Positions 10,690-18,419 of a stretch of DNA of 64,000 nucleotides are shown here, piece by piece (positions within the stretch are counted from its first letter, which is position 1; each line of letters starts with the position of its first letter). The notes under the pieces were generated by a model. It was given only the letters and a program-made list of their open reading frames with translations, searched no databases and had not been told where the DNA came from. Origin of the DNA: Armatimonadetes bacterium Uphvl-Ar1 (GTDB lineage: Bacteria; Armatimonadota; Fimbriimonadia; Fimbriimonadales; Fimbriimonadaceae); NCBI GenBank assembly GCA_002162075.1, contig CP021423.1, positions 1 through 64,000 on the forward strand. The letters run 5' to 3'. Made by a program: the position numbers and the translations under genes.

Positions 10690-11327
10690 TTACTCGCCGC
10701 CGTTGCGGGTTTGTTGGATAGGCGGACAGATTTCGCCTCCCATTGCGGAGTTGTTTTGGTTACCGGGGTTGAATCCGGAATTGGATCGGCAGCAACATCC
10801 GCCACAGGTGCATCGGCATTGTCCGTGGCCCTGGTTTCCGCCGGGATAGGTTGTGGTGGTGTAAGCGAATGTTGACCGGAAGGTGTAGGGGACGCGTTGT
10901 TTTTCTACGACGGTGACAACGTAGGGCTATTGTTGAGGCGTTGGACTTGTGAATTGGCGGTGGGTTGACTGATCACGACATCTACGGCAACTTCGGTTGC
11001 TCGTTCTTGTCGGATCATGCTGATGTATACGCCATGTCCGGATGTGAACTTTTTGCCGGTGTGCACGACTATGAGATCTTGGCGGTTGAAATCGGCGAGG
11101 ACAGGGGCGGGTGTGAACCCTGGTTTGGGGTCTCCGGCCATTTGGGAATACAGTTGTTGCCATTGTTGGGCATTGGTGATGACGTCGGTTCGGGCTTCTT
11201 GGATGCGGGATTGATTTCCTTGGGCGACGTTTCGGTATTGGATGGCTTTCCAGGGTGATTGCCCGGCAATTTGGGCTCCAGCGGCTCCGGAGATGACGCA
11301 GAGGGCGAGAATGTGTCCTGCTTTCAT
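10690..11327 (-). CDS. Secreted PrcB-like protein with Pro/Ala-rich tail (frame breaks)
   Basis: Signal peptide MKAGHILALCVISGAAGAQI, then a domain resembling PrcB (protease complex subunit): TNAQQWQQLYSQM, FNRQDLIVVHTGKK, SGHGVYISMI and, after a base lost near 10928, SPYVVTVVEKQRVPYTF. Downstream the reading is ambiguous. The same frame gives an odd Cys-rich run ending at TAA 10690. The neighbouring frame gives a much more natural linker (PPQPIPAETRATDNADAPV, ADPIPDSTPVTKTTPQW) that runs into cinA. I favour the Pro/Ala-rich tail with a second break just before the TAA at 10690. The role is unknown; PrcB partners act on secreted proteases, but none is adjacent. Confidence 0.6.
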
Positions 11328-11390
11328 GGCGGTTGTAGAGTTTAGACGTATTGAGGACGGGGTGATTACGCGTTAAAACATGAATATTGG

Positions 11391-11473
11391 TGCCGGGGGA
11401 GGGACTCGAACCCTCATGAGTTTGAGCTCAACGGTGTTTGAGACCGCCGCGTCTACCATTCCGCCACCCCGGC
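11391..11473 (-). tRNA. tRNA-Leu(CAA)
   Basis: Class II tRNA. The acceptor stem GCCGGGG/CCCCGGC closes at 11467-11473 and 11392-11398, the D-arm region is GGCGGAATGGTAGACGC, the anticodon loop is CTCAAAC with anticodon CAA, a long variable arm follows (TTGAGCTCAAACTCA), then the T arm GAGGGTTCGAGTCCCTC. CCA is encoded at 11388-11390. Upstream on the minus strand is a TATTAT box about 20 bases from the 5' end, a likely -10. Confidence 0.95.
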
Positions 11474-11541
11474 ATGGGGTTGCTTTGAGATAATACTCTC
11501 TTGCCGCACCTCGGAACTAAGTCGCGGCTGCCGCGTGGCTT

Positions 11542-11584
11542 CATTCCGCCACCCCGGCATCGGGTTGCCTTCCAATAATACTCA
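11542..11584 (-). repeat. Truncated copy of the tRNA-Leu 5' end and its promoter
   Basis: About 43 bases here repeat 11457-11498 with few changes. They carry the first 18-20 bases of the tRNA (ATGCCGGGGTGGCGGAATG) and the upstream GAGTATTAT. The rest of the tRNA is absent. It looks like the remnant of a tandem duplication, not a functional gene. Confidence 0.75.
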
Positions 11585-11631
11585 TAATGTAGCGTTCAGT
11601 TCCAGGACAGTTCAGAATGCTGTCTTGCTTT

Positions 11632-12582
11632 TCACGTTATGCGGTGGACGAAGGTTTTTTCGAGGAGATCGAGGATGGTTTGGCGGCGACCAATTTCGGA
11701 GCCATCGGTGGTGGCGGTGGCAGCTCCGGCGGCGTTGCCGTAGCGCAGCGCAGTGGGGAAATCGTGACCCGTAAGCCGGGCATGGAGAAAGGCTCCGATG
11801 AGAGAATCGCCGCTGCCGATGGTGGATTTAGGTTCGATTTGGAGCGGATCGGTCTCGAAGATGCCATCGGGGCAGGCCATGATTGCGCCTTGGGCACCCC
11901 TGGAAATCACGACGGTGGGATGAGTGTCGTCACCGGCGTCAAGGGTTTCGTAAAGGTCTCGGGCGGCTTGGATGATCGCATCCCGGGAGCCGAAGAGTTG
12001 GCGGTTCAGGAGGCGTTCGGCTTCTCGGACGTTGGGTTTGATGAAGTCGGGTTTAGCTTCTAGACCAGCTTGCATGGGGGGGCCGTCCGCATCGAGCGCG
12101 AGTTTAGCCCCGGTGGATTTGGCGATTCGACCGAGAATGGCGAAGGCTTCCAAGGGAATACCGGGAGGGAGTGACCCACCGAGGGCGACCCATGAGGCAT
12201 GGGGTGCAAGTTCGGTCACTTTGGCGATGAGGGCCTGCCATTCTTCTTCGGATACAGATGAACCTTTGGCATTGAAGGTCGTTGGTGGGCCATCGCCTGA
12301 TTCAATATTGAAATTTGTTCTGGTCTCGGCGGCGATTTCGATGCATTGATCGATGACACCTTGGCGGTGCATGACGTGGCGGATAAAAGCTCCGGGGCCA
12401 CCCCCGAGGAAACCAGTGGCGGTGGTGGGGGTTCCAAGTTCTGCGGCAATTCGGGAGAGGTTGTTTCCTTTTCCACCGGCGTCCGTTTGGACGGATTGAA
12501 TACGGTTTGTGTCGTGGGGTTTGAGACCGTTTGTCAGGAGGGTGTGGTCGAGGGCGGCATTGAGGGTAACGGTGAGGATCAT
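11632..12582 (-). CDS. Hexose/1-phosphofructokinase, PfkB family
   Basis: Ribokinase-fold sugar kinase of the 1-phosphofructokinase / tagatose-6-phosphate kinase branch, 316 residues. It opens ILTVTLNAALDHTLL, has DAGGKGNNLSRIAAELG, the substrate segment ALGGSLPPGIP, KPNVREAERLL, and the anion-hole motif STIGSGDSLIGAFLHA with the catalytic Asp in GSGDS. The ATG at 12582 is one base from the end of pfkA upstream, so the two are cotranscribed and probably both feed glycolysis. Which phosphate ester it uses cannot be read from sequence. Intact. Confidence 0.9.
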   Translation of the reverse strand: MILTVTLNAALDHTLLTNGLKPHDTNRIQSVQTDAGGKGNNLSRIAAELGTPTTATGFLGGGPGAFIRHVMHRQGVIDQCIEIAAETRTNFNIESGDGPPTTFNAKGSSVSEEEWQALIAKVTELAPHASWVALGGSLPPGIPLEAFAILGRIAKSTGAKLALDADGPPMQAGLEAKPDFIKPNVREAERLLNRQLFGSRDAIIQAARDLYETLDAGDDTHPTVVISRGAQGAIMACPDGIFETDPLQIEPKSTIGSGDSLIGAFLHARLTGHDFPTALRYGNAAGAATATTDGSEIGRRQTILDLLEKTFVHRIT

Positions 12583-12583
12583 G

Positions 12584-13545
12584 TTAGTTAGCCATCATGT
12601 CGACGAGAAGGAGCTTTTCGGGATCGATGGTGCGTTCGGTGCTAAGGACGTAGCTGAGCGGGTTGTGGCAGAGATCGTTGCCGTCTACTCCGACCATTTC
12701 GCCGCTGAATCCGCTGATGAGTCGGTTGGCGGCGTGAGCACCGAGGCGGAGGGCGAGTACCCGGTCGAAAGTAGTTGGTGATCCGCCGCGCTGCATGTGA
12801 CCGAGGACGGACTCTCTGGCTTCAAACCCTGTGTTTTTGTGGACGAAATCTTTGACATCGCCGGCGCGCGCGGCTCCTTCGGCAACGACGATGATCGAGG
12901 AGCGTTTGCCGCGAACTCGGGCTTGTTTGAGGTTGTTGCAGATTTCGAGGAGGGAGAAGGGGATTTCCGGGATGAGTACGGCTTCGGCACCTCCGGAGAG
13001 GGCGACTTCGAGGGCGATGAATCCGTTAGCTCGGCCCATGACTTCGACGACGAAGACTCGCTCGTGGGAATAGGCGGTGTCGCGGATTTTGTCGACGGCT
13101 TGGAGGGCGGTGTTGACCGCGGTGTCGAATCCGATACTGTAGTCGGTTCCGGCAATGTCGTTATCGATGGAACCGGGGACACCCATGACGGGAAATGCAA
13201 ATTCTTCGTGGATCGCGCGGGCACCAGTGAGGGATCCATCCCCGCCGATGACGACGAGACCGTCGATTTCGTTGTCGCGGAGGACTTGGATGGCCTGTTC
13301 GCGTCCGGCTCGTTCACGAAATTCGGGGCAGCGGGCGGTGCGGAGGGTGGTTCCGCCTTGGGAGATGATTCCACCGACGGACATGGAATTGAGGGGGATG
13401 AGTTCTTCGGAGATAATGCCACGGTAGCCGTGGAGGAATCCGACGACATCGACTTTGCGGGCTAGGGCGGTGCGGACGACGCCGCGCACGGCGGCGTTCA
13501 TTCCGGGGGCGTCGCCCCGCTCGTGATGACGGCTATTTTTTTCAC
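12584..13545 (-). CDS. pfkA: ATP-dependent 6-phosphofructokinase (one frame break)
   Basis: Glycolytic kinase making fructose-1,6-bisphosphate. It reads VKKIAVITSG from a GTG at 13545. After a G is restored in the G run near 13524 it continues GDAPGMNAAVRGVVR, GGTTLRTARCPEFRE, LVVIGGDGSLTGA, PVMGVPGSIDNDIAGTDYSIG (catalytic Asp in the SIDNDI motif), ERVFVVEVMGRANGFIAL and LGHMQRGGSPTTFDR. The corrected length of 320 residues is the standard bacterial size. The GGDGS motif (Gly rather than the Asp of pyrophosphate-type enzymes in the following position) favours ATP as phosphoryl donor. It heads a two-gene unit with the PfkB kinase. Confidence 0.93.
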
Positions 13546-13624
13546 GCGGACTCTCTGTAGTTTTTGGAAAGGGGTTTTGTCCCGTGCTCTGCGCCGTTGC
13601 AGGTTTGGGTTGGGTTTTTATGAA

Positions 13625-13957
13625 TTAGTTGACGGTTTGTCCGGTGGCGTAGTCGGCACTTTTGCGTACCCACGTTGCGAATGTGTCGTAGTTGTCGAGG
13701 ACGTTTTTGGGGAGCTTGACGTATTCTCGCATGGGTTCTGCGGTTTCGCTGGCTCGGAAGGGTTCGGCTCCGTCGAGGGTGATGGCTTTGTCGTACTCGT
13801 TGGGAGAGAGTTTGAGGCCGATTTCATCTTCGACGAGGAAGGCGAACATTTTTTCGCCGGAGTAGATGGCCATGCCTTCAAACATGCGTCTTGCTCGGAC
13901 GTCCATGCCTTCGGCGGCTTTCATCATTTGTTCATAGCGGAGGGGCCGGTACACCAT
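13625..13957 (-). CDS. TfoX N-terminal domain protein
   Basis: 110 residues matching the TfoX/Sxy N-terminal domain: RRMFEGMAIYSGEKMFAFLVEDEIGLKL, a Tyr-Asp-Lys-Ala segment, then MREYVKLP and the helix TFATWVRKSADYA. In gamma-proteobacteria full-length TfoX activates competence. Stand-alone N-domains such as this are widespread and their role is unclear. No C-terminal helix-hairpin-helix half is present. It sits upstream of pfkA on the same strand with about 80 bases between. Confidence 0.8.
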   Translation of the reverse strand: MVYRPLRYEQMMKAAEGMDVRARRMFEGMAIYSGEKMFAFLVEDEIGLKLSPNEYDKAITLDGAEPFRASETAEPMREYVKLPKNVLDNYDTFATWVRKSADYATGQTVN

Positions 13958-14104
13958 TTTAGATTTTGTCCTGATCCAATCATCGAGCGAGGGCTCAGTT
14001 GCGTCTCAGCTCACTGACAAGCGGGGATTCCCGAGGCTCTATGATACCTTGTGCGGGGGGATTGCGCAGATGGAGGGATGTGATTCTTTTGGAGACGGGT
14101 GGAT

Positions 14105-14149
14105 AAAAAATCACCGAGCTGGCTTTTGTGAAGTTGGCCCGGTGATTTT
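14105..14149 (-). terminator. Rho-independent terminator of the PEP-CTERM gene
   Basis: On the minus strand AAATCACCGGGCC and its partner GGC..CGGTGATTT form a stem followed by TTTTTT. It lies 20 bases past the stop of the PEP-CTERM gene. Confidence 0.85.
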
Positions 14150-14171
14150 GCTTGGGGTTTGTGTTGGTAGA

Positions 14172-15110
14172 TTACTTTCGCTTTTTGCGAAGTGCGACGA
14201 GGGTGGCTAGTCCGAGGATGGTCATGGTTGCTGGTTCGGGGACGGCTTCGAAGACATCCTCACTGATGTACTGAAAGCTAGCGCCGCTGCTTTGTTCATC
14301 AAGAATAAGCGTTTGGGCAAATGTTGTTTGGTTGATTGTCCAAAGCTGTCCGCTGATCGTGGTTGCGATCTGTCCATTGCCCAAGATTGCAACACCCCTC
14401 GACCCGCCCGTTGCGTAGTAGGCGTTCAGGAACCCGGAGCTATCGTACTTGTAGATTCCCCTTGCGCCCGACGCGCTAAATGCAGCGGCATAGATATTTG
14501 ATCCATCGGTTGCGAGTTGCTGGAACGAGTGTGCGCTTCCGGCTCCACCGGGCGAGTTGACGAAGGTACCCAAAAGCGCTCCCGCTTGATTGTAGCGGTA
14601 GATGTCGTGGGTATTGAAGTCGGAGACGAATACGTTGGAGCCGACTTGGAGTACGTCGAATGGGCTAGTTCCAGCCGTGGTGAAGCTCCCGAGATTTGTT
14701 CCGCTGAAGGAATAGCGGTAGATGGTGTCTACCGTTCCGCCATTTCCACTCCCATCGTTGGTGACCCAGACTTCATTGCCAACTTTATTGAGACCGCGCA
14801 CATTATCTAGCGGGGTCGTGATTGTGCTGAGGTATTGACCGTTGAGATCGAAGCGGAAAATTGAGTCGGCAAGCTGGTCTGTGATCCAAATTTCATTACC
14901 GACTTTGGTGACTCCTTTTGTGGTTTGGAAATTGAATGGTCCTCCGGCTGATTCGACGATAAAGTTTGCGTCGAGAACGGCACCAGTTTGGGCGTCAATT
15001 TTGAGGATTCGACCGTTTCCGGAAGTTCTTGAGTCGACGAGCAGTCGGAAGCTTTGGGCTTGAGCGAGGGTTGCGGTTGCCAAAAGGGCGATGATGAGCA
15101 GTTTTTTCAC
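14172..15110 (-). CDS. PEP-CTERM sorted extracellular protein with propeller-like repeats
   Basis: 312 residues. Signal peptide MKKLLIIALLATATLAQAQ. The middle has repeated blade-like units (GNEIWITDQLADSIFRFDLNG, GNEVWVTNDG, GSNVFVSDFNTHDIYRYNQ), as in six-bladed NHL/SMP-30-like propellers. The C-terminus is a textbook PEP-CTERM signal: VPEPATMTILG, hydrophobic helix, RKKRK. Such proteins are cut and exported by an exosortase, which is not in this window. The start is the GTG at 15110 with GGAG 11 bases upstream. It probably sits on the surface or in extracellular matrix. Ligand unknown. Confidence 0.9.
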   Translation of the reverse strand: MKKLLIIALLATATLAQAQSFRLLVDSRTSGNGRILKIDAQTGAVLDANFIVESAGGPFNFQTTKGVTKVGNEIWITDQLADSIFRFDLNGQYLSTITTPLDNVRGLNKVGNEVWVTNDGSGNGGTVDTIYRYSFSGTNLGSFTTAGTSPFDVLQVGSNVFVSDFNTHDIYRYNQAGALLGTFVNSPGGAGSAHSFQQLATDGSNIYAAAFSASGARGIYKYDSSGFLNAYYATGGSRGVAILGNGQIATTISGQLWTINQTTFAQTLILDEQSSGASFQYISEDVFEAVPEPATMTILGLATLVALRKKRK

Positions 15111-15231
15111 TTGTAGATGACTCTCCGAAGAATGCCCGCAACGTTGCGGGTAAGGAGGCTCTAGTCTAACAGAAGCGAGGGTGATGGTTTGGGGATTTGC
15201 ACTTGAAACCCAGTAGAGTTACTGGGAGGAA

Positions 15232-16773
15232 TCAGAGCCCAAGTTTGGGCCAGATGGAGTCGATTTTGGCGACGACGTCGGGGGACATGGTGATGAGTTT
15301 GGGGTAGTCGCGGGAGAAGCCGTTTTCGCCAGGCCATTTGTGAGTGCAATCGAAGCCGATTTTGCCGCCAAAGCCTTCGGCGACGGAGGCGTGGTCGAGT
15401 TGGTCTACGGGGCCTCGGGAGTGGAGGGTGTCGCGACCGGGGTCGCAATTTGCGCCGATGCGGAAGAGAACTTCGCCGAGATCGTGGACATTGATATCTT
15501 CATCGAAGACGTACACGAATTTGGTGAAACTGAGTCCACCGAGGCCCCAGATGGCGTTCATGACTTTGTAGGCGTGGCCAGGATATTTCTTTTTGATTTT
15601 GACGAAGGCGACATTGTGGAAAGTGGCTTCGACGGGGAGATTCATGTCCACGATTTCGGGGACGGTGAGTTGGATCATGGGGAGGAAAATGCGTTCGACG
15701 GCTTTGCCCATCCACCCGTCTTCCATGGGAGGTTGCCCGACGATGGTGGCGGGGTAGACGGGTTTTTCGCGCATTGTGACGGCGGTGACGTGAAGGACAG
15801 GGAACTGTCCGGCGAGGCTGTAGTAGCCGGTGTGGTCACCGAAGGGGCCTTCGAGTTGGCGTTCGTTGGGGTCGATGTAGCCTTCGATGACAAATTCGCA
15901 GTCGGCGGGGACTTTGACGTCTACGGTCTTGCATTTGACGGTTTGGACGCGTTCGCGGCGGAGGAATCCGGCGAAGAGGATTTCATCAATTCCGGGGGGG
16001 AGGGGAGAGATGGCGGCGAAGTTGTAGACGGGGTCTCCGCCGAGGCAGACGGCGACTTCGATGCGTTTCTTTTGGGCTCCGGCGTCTTCCATATGGCGCA
16101 TTCCGGTTTTATGCATTTGCCAGTGCATGCCGCAGGTGTTTTTGCTGTGGAGCTGCACGCGGTACATGCCGACGTTACGCTTACCGGTGTTGGGGTCGTG
16201 GGTGAAGACGAGGGGGAGGGTGATGAAGGGGCCACCGTCTTCGGGCCAGCAGGTGAGGATGGGGAGTTTTGTGAGGTCAATGTTGTCGCCGGTGAGGACG
16301 ACTTCCTGGCACAGGGCGTTTTTGACGGGTTTTGGGGGAGCGTTTTTGAGTTCGAGGAGTTTGGGTAGGGATTTGAGGGCTTCGGCAGGGCCGTTGGGGA
16401 TTTCTGGTTTGAGCAGGGCGGCGATGCGTTCGGCGTGCTCTTCATAGTCGTCGCAGGAAAGGGCGAGGGACATCCGTTTGCGGGTGCCCATGGTGTTGAT
16501 GGCGACGGGGTAGGCGTAGGCATGGGAGCCTTGGGGCCGGGAGGTTGGGTCAATACTTGGGTTGTTGAGGACAGCGGATTGTGGATTTGGGGTTCCGAGT
16601 CGGTGAGGGGGTCCGACGGGGTTTTGGAAGAGGAGGGCGGGTCCCTGGGCTTTCATGACTCGATCGGCGACTTCGGTGATTTCGAGGTAGGGGGAGAGAG
16701 GTTCGGTGATGACTTTGAGTTCGTTTTTGGCTTTGAGGGTGTCCAGGAAGTGTTGGTAGTCGCGGTAGGCCAT
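15232..16773 (-). CDS. UbiD-family decarboxylase
   Basis: 513 residues, intact. A prenylated-FMN-dependent decarboxylase of the UbiD type: RDYQHFLDTLKAKNEL, PILTCWPEDGGPFITLPLV, NVGMYRVQLHSKNTCGMHWQ, CLGGDPVYNFAAISPLPPG, EFVIEGYIDPNERQLEGPFGDHTGYY (catalytic Glu-Arg-Glu region), KVMNAIWGLGGLSFTKFV and CDPGRDTLHSRGPVDQLDHA. Close relatives act in menaquinone or ubiquinone synthesis, which fits a respiring organism with complex I, but some UbiD members decarboxylate other aromatic acids. The partner UbiX is not in the window. Monocistronic as far as can be seen. Confidence 0.9.
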   Translation of the reverse strand: MAYRDYQHFLDTLKAKNELKVITEPLSPYLEITEVADRVMKAQGPALLFQNPVGPPHRLGTPNPQSAVLNNPSIDPTSRPQGSHAYAYPVAINTMGTRKRMSLALSCDDYEEHAERIAALLKPEIPNGPAEALKSLPKLLELKNAPPKPVKNALCQEVVLTGDNIDLTKLPILTCWPEDGGPFITLPLVFTHDPNTGKRNVGMYRVQLHSKNTCGMHWQMHKTGMRHMEDAGAQKKRIEVAVCLGGDPVYNFAAISPLPPGIDEILFAGFLRRERVQTVKCKTVDVKVPADCEFVIEGYIDPNERQLEGPFGDHTGYYSLAGQFPVLHVTAVTMREKPVYPATIVGQPPMEDGWMGKAVERIFLPMIQLTVPEIVDMNLPVEATFHNVAFVKIKKKYPGHAYKVMNAIWGLGGLSFTKFVYVFDEDINVHDLGEVLFRIGANCDPGRDTLHSRGPVDQLDHASVAEGFGGKIGFDCTHKWPGENGFSRDYPKLITMSPDVVAKIDSIWPKLGL

Positions 16774-16839
16774 CAGTTGTTGTCTAATTCTACGCGGTTG
16801 GGGTTGGGGGAGTGTTTTGGGGCCTGGGTTTGACCGGGG

Positions 16840-17583
16840 CTAGGGGGCTTGATATCGCCATTCGGTCGGGAAGATTTTGGCGAGGAAGTCGTGGAGTTCG
16901 GGGTGGTAGGTTTTGAGTTGGGAGCGGGTGCCGATTTCGTTGTGGATGCCGTTGGGGGGTGATGCAGTTCGGTTGCAGTCGAAGTAGGTTTGTACGGCTT
17001 CGGCCCAGAACTCGTGAATGTTGGTCATGGCGTAGGTGTTTTGAAAGAGGTTGCGGTCTTTGGCTTGCTGGAAGAGCTTTTCAAGGGTCGGGAGGAAATC
17101 GGGGTCAGTTTGGACGAGTCCGGTGTCCATGATGGCGTGGGCGAATTCGTGGACGAGGATGCTTTCGCCTTTGTACCGGTCGGTGGGGTAGTGGAGGACA
17201 TTTTCTTCAGCGCAAGACACGACGGGGACATAGAGGGTTGCGCCCAGCCCGCGGGCGCGTTGATCCCAATTTGTGTCGAGGTCATCTTTGAGGAATGCGT
17301 GTTCAGGGATTTGGGTAGTGACTTCGTTTTGGCCCATGACGACGAGGCGGACTTTGTTCTTGACCATTTGCTCGCGGGCTTTGGGGACGCATTTGAGCAT
17401 GGGGATGATGACGTCCCGGGCGCGGATCAGGGCTTGGTCGGGGACGGCTTCTGAGCTGAGGATGGGGATGCCCCGGGCACCGACGTATTTTTTGTAGAAG
17501 GGGTCGAGATTGAGTCGTTTGACGAGTTGCTCGGGGGGTGGGGCGACGGGGTTTTGGGCGAGGAGGAGGATGGCGGCGATCAT
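16840..17583 (-). CDS. Putative secreted zinc metallopeptidase (HExxH)
   Basis: 247 residues. A short hydrophobic N-terminus (MIAAILLLAQ) suggests secretion. The centre has ILVHEFAHAIMDTGL, a gluzincin-type HExxH site, and about 45 residues later IHEFWAEAVQTYFDCNR, where the Glu of WAEAVQ could be the third zinc ligand. Flanking phrases (ARGLGATLYVPVVSCAEENVL, YAMTNIHEFW) resemble an uncharacterised family of planctomycete-like secreted proteins with a lethal-factor-like core. The substrate is unknown. The start overlaps the stop of the upstream zinc-ribbon gene by four bases (ATGA), so the two are translationally coupled. Confidence 0.75.
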   Translation of the reverse strand: MIAAILLLAQNPVAPPPEQLVKRLNLDPFYKKYVGARGIPILSSEAVPDQALIRARDVIIPMLKCVPKAREQMVKNKVRLVVMGQNEVTTQIPEHAFLKDDLDTNWDQRARGLGATLYVPVVSCAEENVLHYPTDRYKGESILVHEFAHAIMDTGLVQTDPDFLPTLEKLFQQAKDRNLFQNTYAMTNIHEFWAEAVQTYFDCNRTASPPNGIHNEIGTRSQLKTYHPELHDFLAKIFPTEWRYQAP

Positions 17584-18161
17584 TTCCGGGTGTTGCCGAG
17601 TCGGTCAAGATAGTTCAGTTTGATGAGGCGTTCGGTTTCTGAGATCGCCCAAATGAGTCCACAGGAGATTGCGAGGTCGAAAAGTTGGCTGATGACGGCG
17701 AGGACTCCGAAAAAGCCAAAAGCGATGATGGACATGGTTGAACCGAGGAGTCCGAAGAGTCCGAAGAGAACCTTGATGACACAGATTGTGGTGACAATGT
17801 TGCGGATGAATTCCCATCGAAGGAGGAGGCCGGTGCCACAGAAAATGGTGATGAAATTGAGAAAAATTCCGACGGAGGCGAGGATGAGGAAGCTCGCATC
17901 GGCTTTTTGAAGAGAGTAGATTATGGTGGAGAGGATGTTAAATCCAGCGGTGATGATCCAGAACCAGGCGAGCCCGTTGTAAATGCGCCAGACTTTTTCG
18001 GCAGGGAGTCCTGATCCCGCTTCGAGGCTGTCGTCGGAGTGTTTGAAGTTCGTTTTTGTCGGAGCGGCGCGGAGGTTGGCGGGGATGGGGTTTTGACAAA
18101 ATTGGCAGGTTTGGTTGGTGGCGGGGATAGTTTTTTGGCAGTTAGGACATTGGATGAGCAT
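17580..18161 (-). CDS. Zinc-ribbon membrane protein of unknown function
   Basis: 193 residues. It starts MLIQCPNCQKTIPATNQTCQFCQNPIP, two CxxC pairs forming a zinc ribbon, then a short polar linker and four hydrophobic segments (LAWFWIITAGFNILSTIIYSL, FLILASVGIFLNFITIFCGT, CVIKVLFGLFGLLGS, IAFGFFGVLAVISQLFDLAI). The ribbon would face the cytoplasm. No enzymatic motif is seen. It is coupled to the HExxH protein downstream by a four-base overlap, so they may act together. Intact. Confidence 0.75.
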   Translation of the reverse strand: MLIQCPNCQKTIPATNQTCQFCQNPIPANLRAAPTKTNFKHSDDSLEAGSGLPAEKVWRIYNGLAWFWIITAGFNILSTIIYSLQKADASFLILASVGIFLNFITIFCGTGLLLRWEFIRNIVTTICVIKVLFGLFGLLGSTMSIIAFGFFGVLAVISQLFDLAISCGLIWAISETERLIKLNYLDRLGNTRK

Positions 18162-18269
18162 GGTTACAGCGTGATTTTAGCCTTTTACAGTAGGTTTGAG
18201 CAAGTGGGAAGTCGAACGATGCTCAGGCTTAACTTTGAAACTTCTGGATTGTTAACTTCTCTTCGTTAA

Positions 18270-18403
18270 CCCCTCCCTGAATCCCTCCCCATTTCATTGG
18301 GGAGGGTGGGGCGATCGCCGGTCTTCAGTTATGAAAAGATTCAGTATTGACCTTGACATTGTCCGATCCCCCTTCCATCCTGACTGGAGAGATGGGGGAG
18401 GGA
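18270..18403. repeat. Two GC-rich palindromic repeats
   Basis: CCCTCCCCA at 18283-18291 pairs perfectly with TGGGGAGGG at 18298-18306. A second, less regular copy (CCCCCTTCCATC ... GATGGGGGAGGG) lies at 18368-18402. They occupy the gap between the zinc-ribbon protein and the TPR gene. The first copy shares the form CCCCTCCCT-A-TCCCTCCCC-GGGGAGGG with elements at 45.1-45.3 kb. No gene is seen in 18162-18419. Confidence 0.7.
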
Positions 18404-18419
18404 CTTTCCAGCGATTGGT

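Noticed and set aside
10690..10880. Cysteine-rich C-terminus of the PrcB-like protein
   Set aside because: The Cys-rich reading appears only in one frame of a region with base losses. The neighbouring frame gives a normal Pro/Ala/Thr linker, so the cysteines are probably an artefact.
11457..11584. Possible phage attachment site at the tRNA-Leu gene
   Set aside because: The duplicated part is the 5' end and promoter, not the 3' end used by integrases, and no integrase or phage gene lies nearby.
15340..16368. Long plus-strand ORF (342 codons) opposite the UbiD gene
   Set aside because: It is the antisense frame of a fully convincing UbiD coding sequence. Its Asp/Glu/Gly/Val-rich composition is typical of such mirror frames in this genome.
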